A stretch of 64,000 bases of DNA from Sycobia sp. Sy_11 (lineage: Eukaryota > Arthropoda > Insecta > Hymenoptera > Epichrysomallidae), in NCBI GenBank assembly GCA_018907035.1, contig JACCIC010000003.1:2766001-2830000 (forward strand). Reading direction: 5' to 3'. Shown piece after piece: positions 56,122 through 64,000 of this stretch. Position numbers and translations under genes: made by a program. Numbering within the stretch: the first letter of the stretch is position 1; each line of letters starts with the position of its first letter. The notes under the pieces were generated by a model. The model made no database searches, was not told the origin of the DNA, and worked only from the letters and a program-made list of their open reading frames with translations.

Positions 56122-57180
56122 TTATGAGTGAAAAGTGAGACGCAGAGCTAAACCACCAGTTTGTATTATACTGTCCTCCGCACGTCTTCGCGGAGCAATA
56201 ATGTCGTAAACCGAGTCTCCGGCCATAATGACCATCAGATACCGCTCATCCTGTATCGCACGCATCAGCTTCAAGCAGCACACATCTGTCGATTGCCGTC
56301 GGACCCACGCTTCCCGGTCCTGGCTAAATTCCCTCCCTGAAGTATAGAGCGGTCCCCAAATAAAAATATATTTCAATATAGATTTTCACTAATTGATCCC
56401 CCATACATTGTTGCTCGGAGGAAAACGACGCTCGCTGGCGGGTATCAGCGAATCTTTTTTCTTGGTAGTCGTACGGTACGGTGGTTTTCAGTCTTCTCAT
56501 CTAGTATAGCTCGTGCCGCGTTTTCGTGTAAGATTTCCCGGTGTAGCCCGTGTCGTCGTTGCGTTCCGTCCATGTCGTGGATCGATCAGTGTGTGATTGA
56601 GCCCGTGTCGTCGTTGCGTTCCATCCGTGTCGTGGATCGATCAGTGTTTGATTGAACCGGTGTCAAGTGATAAGTTTTGGCGCTCCCGTAGACAGCGTAC
56701 AGAGGCTCTGTAGAGATTCTGTAGAGATACGGACATCTCTGAGGGGCTTCCCATCCGGCGCGTTCGAGCGGGCAGCTGCGGTTACCGACGAGGGTTCGCC
56801 CGCGCCCAAGACGTTGGGGTCGCTGCGTAGCGTCAGGAGGAAGTGCGGATAATCCCTTCCACATAAGTCCTCACCTCGTTGATTATTTGTGTCGGTTGTA
56901 TGGTAAGACAGAACTCTGTGTGTTTGTATTTTGTCTTTATTTGTAAAGTGACCTTTTGCCTCGCGTGTAATTCTATAGTGTTTTTACAGTAATTAAATTA
57001 ATGTGTTTACATTTTATTATTGTGCGTTTGTAAAACATACCTCAAATAGATAGTTATAACGTATATTTTTAAACTGGCTTTTTCCTCCACTCACCAAGTG
57101 GAGGTTTTTTATGCCTTTTTTCTTGTAATAAATTTAATATTTTACTAATTTATTCGCTGTTTATTTATTTCTAACTTGGA
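56122..57180. other. GC-rich unclassified patch with tandem duplication and hairpin
   Basis: The minus-strand frame 56376-56122 (84 codons) has no known domain. From 56400 to 56870 the DNA is CpG-rich, with a 55-bp tandem duplication at 56545-56654. Further right, a perfect 8-bp stem hairpin (CCTCCACT/AGTGGAGG, 57084-57104) is followed by TTTTTT. The arrangement suggests the leader region of a mobile element or an active promoter, not a known gene. Confidence 0.35.
56545..56654. repeat. 55-bp tandem duplication
   Basis: Two units, 56545-56599 and 56600-56654, begin AGCCCGTGTCGTCGTTGCGT and differ at only a few positions. Confidence 0.9.
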
Positions 57181-58821
57181 ACCCACCTTTAATTATTCAG
57201 ACACGTCACGTGTATACACAAGATTAAACTATAAATTTGATTTATATATGCTTACTATGGAATAATTATATGTCCTATTAAATTATTAGTTAACATTCAG
57301 CAGTTTTTGTGTGAATCATCTGCTAATGAAAAAAAACAGTCAAACAGAGCACAAATATTTCTACGTTAATGGAATTACTTAATTTCTAATTATACTTCAT
57401 AGAGATTTTCTAAATGTCTACATTTCAACAGTTGTTTCAACTATGGAAATGGAGTACATGTATTTTCGTGGTGTGACATCCCGACAAGCAATTCGCGGTT
57501 TATCTGATTGATTTCACGCAAACTGTATAGTGTCCAGAAAACTTAGGTTTTCTTCATACACATTTTACTCATATTATACCAATTACAATACATCTTGTTT
57601 CAAAAGATGGTAATTTTAGAGTCATTTTTAGAAGAGGCTCAATATGATTCAATTGACAATTTTGAAACAAAAATATCAATAATCTAGAAACTCTATGAAA
57701 TATACAGAGTGATAAAAAGTATCTACAACATAAAGAAATTTACTTAGCCATTATTTTATAATGGTTACAACATGTGACTTTTCACAGATTTTTCTTTAGG
57801 ACATATATATAAATGTCCTAAAGAAAATATATAGGAATACATGGGAGCAAGGAAAGTACACCTGCAATAAACAATTTAGGTTTCACAATAACATTTCGTC
57901 TTCAACGTAATTCGATTATCTACCGTTGTTCTATCTCATCCTGACGCACGAAATAATAGTTTGAGCTGTACCAAGGCTATTTAGAAACAGCGAAATTCTA
58001 CAAATTTTATCACCTGCCTCGAGAATTAGAGCCCGCTCTTCGAAGGTAAATGTATTAAAATGTTAATTCCTAGCTAACTTGGTCACTATATTCTCCAACC
58101 ATCCGTGTTCCTGTACACTCAATTTGTGTCGCTAACTACGCAGTTTCGAGTTCAACTTATTAATTTAGTACTACCCAAAATATGTTACACTTCGAGCCAT
58201 TTACGAACCCTAAAATTTTGTCTATAACTTTCAATTTTTAGTTCTAATAAACTATATTTTCAAATAGATATAAAAAAATTTTAAATAGATAATACTAAAT
58301 GAAAGATCATTTTATTTTTTTCAGTGCTACTTGCAGTATGGCCTAGATCATATAGACTGTACCAAGAAAATTTTAAGGAAACACAGCTGTATGTAAAATG
58401 AGAGAATTACTATCAACAATGTCCAATTTATTCCAGCATCTTTCACATCACGTACTTTTTTAATTATTTTTAGTAATTTGAAATTATAAAATAGACCTTC
58501 TCTGATTATATGTTTTGCTCAGTGGTTAGAAAATTCATCATTTCTGTTTAATATTCTCATAAGATTTATAAATGTCATTTTTTTACATAAAGTAGGAATT
58601 CAGCGTACATTCAACGTTAATGTGCTTTTTTGACATTGGCGATTCAATAATGTGTATATCGTGAATGCACTCGCTTTATTTCTGGATTATAACTGATTTA
58701 TCTCAGATGAATACTCAAGTGCCATAATCATCTTGAGTATATTTTCATCATTTGAAACCTTTCTAAATTATCCTAAGCGAGTCTAAAGCGAAGTTTCTTC
58801 TGCCTTACATTTAGCATAAAT
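57181..58821. other. AT-rich spacer
   Basis: No gene seen. Contains a perfect 15-bp stem inverted repeat at 57790-57827 with an 8-nt loop. Confidence 0.4.
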
Positions 58822-59046
58822 TTAATATAAATTACACACGCACACGCTAGCCATTGACAAATTCTTGATTAAAATTCTCCCAACAATATCTTTTGGTATT
58901 CCAAAATTACTTTCTAATTGATGGACAGTCAATCGAGGATCTCTTTCAATGGCAAGTCGTGCCCGTTCGATATTTTCTGGTATTAATGAATTGTATGGTC
59001 CGTCAGAGCGAGAATCATCGTCAATTTTCATGCGCCCATGTTTCAA
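58822..59046 (-). mobile_element. Mariner copy 2: transposase N-terminal helix-turn-helix fragment
   Basis: The frame encodes SLIPENIERARLAIERDPRLTV-type sequence and HQLESNFGIPKDIVGRIL, matching the DNA-binding domain of mariner transposases (ENIxxVRxLIExDPRxTxxxLExxLGIS...IL). It stops soon after, so only this part remains. Confidence 0.65.
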
Positions 59047-59685
59047 TCTCGACGACTACTTCAACGACCACTCATTTCAGAGGCGATATTGCCAATATTG
59101 TCGGTATTTCTAAATAATACCTTAACTCCCAGCAGATTTTTTTTAATATGGCATTAGACATCGCAAAATAAGGTTTATCATGATTTTCACGTAATTATAT
59201 TGTATTAAATTACCAACATTATTCCAATTAAATTAATTTTTAACAGGAGGTTCCCATGACAATTTTGTTCAAATATTGACGTAAATGAATTCGTAGATGA
59301 TATTTCAAATCACTATAAAGGTAGAAATATTAGGCGAACAATTTGACGATTATTATGTGTAGCATTGCAGATTCGCACCTATCCACCATCTTACCTTCGC
59401 CGACTGCCTCCTGCTTACTCCTTTCATAGGGCGGAGAATCTGGTAAAAAAGAAAAGGTAGTGGGTGGGTTGAATGACTCAATAACAGAAATACTTTAACG
59501 ACAAATAAAAACCGCAACTGTCGGTTAAAAACCCCGCTACCTGTCGGTGGTCGCTCATGTAACGAGCCCTATATTAAAAGATTTTGTTGCTTGTCATTCA
59601 CTGATCATTCAATGCGGCAATGGTGATGAAGGCGTCTAGGAATTATACAAGGGACCTTTTCATGTATGTTTGGTGTTTATTTATG

Positions 59686-60150
59686 AGGTCAGATAATTAA
59701 GTAATGTGACAAAATTCAAAAATCGAATATATTTAAAAATTAAGGTACATCGCTACGATCCCCTTCAAAGTAGTCTCCTCTCGCATCTATATACTCATTC
59801 CAGCGAGTTTTCCAGTTTTCGTAATATTTCTGGACGACTTCTTGTGGAACCACTCCGAGTACCCTCGTCAAAGATTCTTGGATGTCTTCAACGGAGTCAA
59901 AAAGTCTACCTCTGACGAATTTTTTAAATCGCAGGGTAACATGTCCGGTGAATAGGGCGGTTGTGGTAACGTTACAATGCCTTTAGACGCCAAAAACTGA
60001 GAGATACTGAACGCACTATGACAGGACGCCTTGTCGTGATGCAGAACCCAAGTCTTCGCGATCTCTGGACGCACTCTAAATATCCTTTTTCGCAATTTTT
60101 CGAACAAATTGTGGTAGAATACTTGATTTACGGTTTGACCAGGTTGTTAC
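59686..60150 (-). mobile_element. Mariner copy 3: transposase C-terminal fragment with terminal repeat
   Basis: The minus frame 60107-59868 has WVLHHDKASCHSA (second catalytic Asp block) and LPQPPYSPDMLPCD (third). The left end AGGTCAGATAATTAAGTAAT matches copy 1 (44221), and the two align along their 3' parts with different deletions. The N-terminal half is absent; the fragment at 58822 lies on the wrong side to be its missing part. Confidence 0.75.
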
Positions 60151-61568
60151 AAATAAAACAAATGTTAGGATCTATTATAAATAAAAACAAAACAAGAACG
60201 AACGTTCCAATAAAAAAGTTTAATATATAAAAATAGTAAATACAAAAGAGATGCGTACCGTAGCAAAGACGAGAAAAGCAATGACTCAAACGCTCTTACA
60301 GCGCTATTTTATAGATTTTACTCCCCTCAAAAAAGATTCCAATTACAAGCGATAAGCCTCGCTCGCTTTTGTCCGAGGTAATCTCGTACCCGAGTCAAAT
60401 TGTATACATTTTTTCTTTAACTATAAACACAACGTCGCTCACTAACAAAATTAGGTTTAATATCATTCGCTTATATCTTTACATATGTTTCAAATTTCGA
60501 CATAAATTTAAGGTTTAATATTAGATAACTTTTCAACTTCATACAATTAATATATTAAGGAAGTAAATAAGTCTAAACTAAATAACTCTAAAAGGAATTG
60601 CATCTTATTTTCAAAGAATCCATATCATTTAATTTTCTTTACAGCCTATATTTTAATCAATACAGTTCTCAAATTTAACAAAACGTCTCAACGTATCGAC
60701 AACACTTACATGTATTTATAGAAATTTGATATGTGATTCAAGAAACGATTTTATGCTATACGTAATATAATCTAATATTTATTACAAAGTATTATCTAGA
60801 AACTTAAAATTAAAAACTAAAATGTCTTAAAAACAATTTAATGAATCAGCTTCATTTAATATTTAAACTTAAAATTAACATCAATATTTAATATTTTAAT
60901 TTAAGTAATAATAAAATGTCAGTACTATTTGAATCAGTAACACAGGTGTTACAAAGTCGTTAGCAAAAATAACAATAATAAAATCTAACTCCGCTATACG
61001 CGACAATCGTCTAAAGAACTAATACGCGCCGCTGATGAAGAGAGAATACTGCTATTTTCCGCCATTGCTGTCTCCTAGCCCAAGTGCCACCAAAAAGGGT
61101 CGGGGGGAGGGGCACTACCTGGACTTCGGATAGATCCGCCTTACTCCATGAATCATACCTACGAACGAGCAACTACAATTCGCCATGTGTCGGTACAATA
61201 CGATGCGCGTTGACCACATTTACACATGGTCGGACGTTCGACAGTATCGTGCAAACAGCCTGCGTAATATCCATACGTGTCACGAAAACACCTACTTTTT
61301 GCTCATTTGCTACGTAATATACACCTATTAGTATTCAACCTATATTATTATAAAAACTAATATTTTGGTAAACGTCGTCGGACTTTATTAGAAGATCTAA
61401 AATTCCCTTCCAATCAATCAGACGCTCTATTGGCAATTACAATTATTAATATTTACGAAAAACTATAATATAATGGATGGGGTTATTGATATTTGTAAGG
61501 GAATTTATGGGGGCAATGTCCTAAAAGGCCTCAGGGCTAATGTCTTAAAGGCCTTTATGGAAATCCGA
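60151..61568. other. Unclassified AT-rich stretch with a GC-rich patch
   Basis: A GC-richer segment at about 61000-61310 carries a 77-codon open frame (61084-61317) without a recognisable domain. It may be mobile-element leader or terminal-repeat DNA. Nothing further is supported. Confidence 0.3.
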
Positions 61569-62075
61569 CTATCTCTGCGAAATAAGCTAGACGAAAGTTA
61601 TGGTTTTCAAACCATTACGACATATTAACATGAGACTTTATGACAAGAAAGGTCTAAATTTATGAGTACGTCCACTATTCAGTAGATGCATATGAAAATT
61701 TTTTGATTTTTAATTTCAAATAAGAAATAAAATCATTGAATATAGTGTATTATTTTAGAAACGTTTTCTTCGATGAAAACAAGCTGTGCAGCTGGCTATG
61801 TGTCGATATTATCGACACATAAATTATTATAATAATAATTTTTCTCAACCTCTTTAGCTAAATTAATTTCTAAAATCATTGTTTTCTATTATCAACTTAA
61901 AAGAATTGCTGCTATTCATCAAAATTTCCTAATAAATTAAATTTTGGAAATTATATTATAAAAAAACGTAGCTAATGAATTTGTTTCATTTAAAATTTTT
62001 GTATCTTATTTTCTAATTTATCTTGTTTATAGAACTGTTATCAGGTGTAGATGAGCATAATATTGTTTTATATAT
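61569..62075 (+). repeat. Segmental duplication, copy 3: upstream region only
   Basis: Aligns with about 48540-49027 and with 36739-37060, up to the GAGCATAATATTGTTTTAT stretch just before the TATA box. No exon 1, 2 or 3 follows. It has a private insertion with the palindrome TGTGTCGATATTATCGACAC at 61799-61819. I read it as a broken duplicate that lost the peptide gene. Confidence 0.75.
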
Positions 62076-62821
62076 GGATAATATGTTTTATATATGGAAA
62101 TATATGGGTAAGGATGTTTCTAGATATGTATTTTCTTAGAAGTATATGAAAAATAAAGTTTTTGTTAGAAGAAAAAAAATTGCAATTTGAAATAATTTAA
62201 AATATCTATTTTAAACGTTTCGCCCTAGATCGCCTGTTTGACATCTCAGTGATGACAAGTGGCGTAATCCTATGTATGTTGATGGCAAAATGAGAAAATT
62301 CATATCTAAAGTTGTTTAATTCATTGCGAAAAGCGAATATGAGAATGAAATTAATAATGAAATATTCCTTTATAATACATACATTTATAAAATAAATTAG
62401 CGTTTTGAGCATTTTTTAGAAAAAAAATACCGATTTTACTTTCTCTATATGAACTGGTACCTGCAATATTAAGGTATACTAGAAATGATCATGGTTTAAA
62501 AATAATAAAATCGCTTCTGAATTATACATTGTGACAAATTCTTTTTTGTTTGAAAAATTGCCCATAGATGTGATCGAAGCCAACATATACTGTAACAATA
62601 ACTATATTAATTTATTTATGCTATCTTTATACAATATTGTGTCTATTCCCATCTTTCTAGAATATGAAATAGAAATGTAAAAAATATTAGTCATATTATT
62701 TATAATTTGAAATCTTGTAATTTACAAAAAAATTATTCTTTCAAGAGTCTAATGAATTACACAACATTCATCTAAATTTTTAAAGAGTAAAGTTGAGATT
62801 CAAGTTACCACACTTTAACAA
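62076..62821. other. AT-rich spacer
   Basis: No peptide-gene exon and no other gene recognised here. Confidence 0.4.
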
Positions 62822-64000
62822 TAAATTTTTTTTTTTTTTTTATTTATTTATTTATTTAATGTCGCATCAACCTTGTGGTCATTAGCGACAGCTATATACA
62901 TAAAATATAACAATTATTTTATTATGTTACATAGAAGAGTATACAATATTATTTTCAATTTAACATTATCATCTCTAAATTTTTCTTTATATATATTTAT
63001 ATAAATTCTGCTTTTTAAGAAGTGATATAACTTTTTCACATGAGTCGAAGTGTTTTAAGCATTGGCTTATGTCTGCAGGTAATTTTATTTCTTTATTATT
63101 TTGCTTTGTGTTTTCACACTCAAGTAGTATATGTTTAACTGTTATTCGTTAATTACATTTTTTACATTTTGCTGGTTCTTCTTTTGTTATGATATGCAAA
63201 TGACTAATATATGTATATCCTATTCTTAATCTATTTATTATTACTTCTTTCTTCCTCTTGAATTTAATTGACGGGCTTATTTCGAATATATCATTTCTGA
63301 TTGTTTTTAAAGCCGTATTCTGGGATAGATATAACCAATCTTCGTTCCACTTCTTGAGTATCGCTCTGTTTGTTAGTTTCTTAGCTTCATTTAGTGATAG
63401 TGGCTGCTTATTAAAGGTTTCTATGTTCAATTCCACTTTTTCTTTACAATTCAGTACTTTTTTAATATCTAGATTTTTAATATTATACGGAATATGATGA
63501 AAAATAATTTTTGTTGTATCGTGGTTATGTATTAGTTTGTTGTATAATTTTGTTATTTTAGTTATCGTTTCATTATGACTGTTATTGTTTCTTAATGCAG
63601 AGATGATATTAGGTGATCTCGTAAATATCACTACTTTATTAGATTTTATTTTCTTTAAGGTTTCAAGGATGACTAAGGCTTCGCTGTCGAATAGAGATAT
63701 TGAATCTGAAAACGTTTCAGTTTTCTGTTTAGTTTCTAGCCTATTATATAAACATGAAATTTCCGCATTTCCTTTTGCTTTGATTGCCGAGATATATGAT
63801 ATATATTAGAGTAATCTCTGAACTGATCCAGCATTATACGGGAATTTTCTCTAGATTTCGAAAATTTTGATTTTTTATTTTTCGAACTATCCAGTTCGAT
63901 AATTTCGGGTTTTATAATTTTCCATGGAGGTATATCTGATTGTACTCTAGGTGAAATTTTTGAAATTTCTGGAGTTACTAATTTTATATATTGTTTTATT
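62822..64000 (-). mobile_element. LINE E: 3' part of a retrotransposon, cut by the window end
   Basis: From about 63810 down to 63149 one open frame encodes an RNase H-like region (SLFDSEALVILETLKKIKS, then VVIFTRSPNIISAL) and the C-terminal domain. A single TAA after CKKCN (63149-63151) interrupts a knuckle whose remainder (ITVKHILLEC) continues in frame to about 63000. The 3' UTR has GCTGTCGCTAATGACC-type sequence and ends in AAATAAATAAATAAA then A-rich tail at 62828-62862. Another frame change lies near 63800. It is less decayed than the other LINEs. The upstream part lies outside the window. Confidence 0.78.

Overview
The window looks like part of an insect nuclear genome, most likely hymenopteran (ant, bee or wasp). 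It is very AT-rich, carries many long TA, TG/CA and GA microsatellites, has spliced genes with GT-AG introns, and holds decayed I/Jockey-like and R1-like LINEs and mariner transposons. The species call is an inference from this composition and transposon set. There is no bacterial-style coding, operon or CRISPR array.

Left half (1-31.4 kb): two minus-strand genes with the same architecture lie about 18 kb apart. Gene 1 has exons at 8593-8255, 6666-6561, 3928-3648 and 2260-2177. Gene 2 has exons at 30505-30329, 29744-29648, 28014-27581 or -27623, and an optional 26270-26208. Each encodes a cytosolic N-terminus, one transmembrane segment in its own exon, a coiled-coil exon and a short C-terminal tail. 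Intron phases match (0, 1, 0), so I read them as diverged paralogues encoding type II membrane proteins of unknown function. Each starts in a GC-rich, CpG-rich island. Between them are gene-free AT-rich DNA, a 473-bp long inverted repeat (9889-10361), a diverged ~310-bp tandem repeat and a reverse-transcriptase remnant.

Middle and right (36-64 kb): two tandem copies of a three-exon gene for a secreted ~82-residue peptide with six cysteines (37161-37611 and 49120-49569, plus strand) sit in duplicated blocks about 12 kb apart. A third block at 61.6-62.1 kb keeps only the upstream region. The last exon, which carries most cysteines, has diverged in protein sequence faster than the other exons or the introns, as is common in venom or immune peptides. 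The duplicates are embedded in transposon debris: LINE 3' ends at 39.9-40.9, 52.5-53.0 and 62.8-64.0 kb, a longer plus-strand LINE at 43.1-47.3 kb with a mariner inside it, an R1-like remnant at 55.1-55.9 kb and two more mariner fragments at 58.8-60.2 kb.

All gene models come from splice signals and reading-frame joins read by eye. None is supported here by transcripts or database searches.
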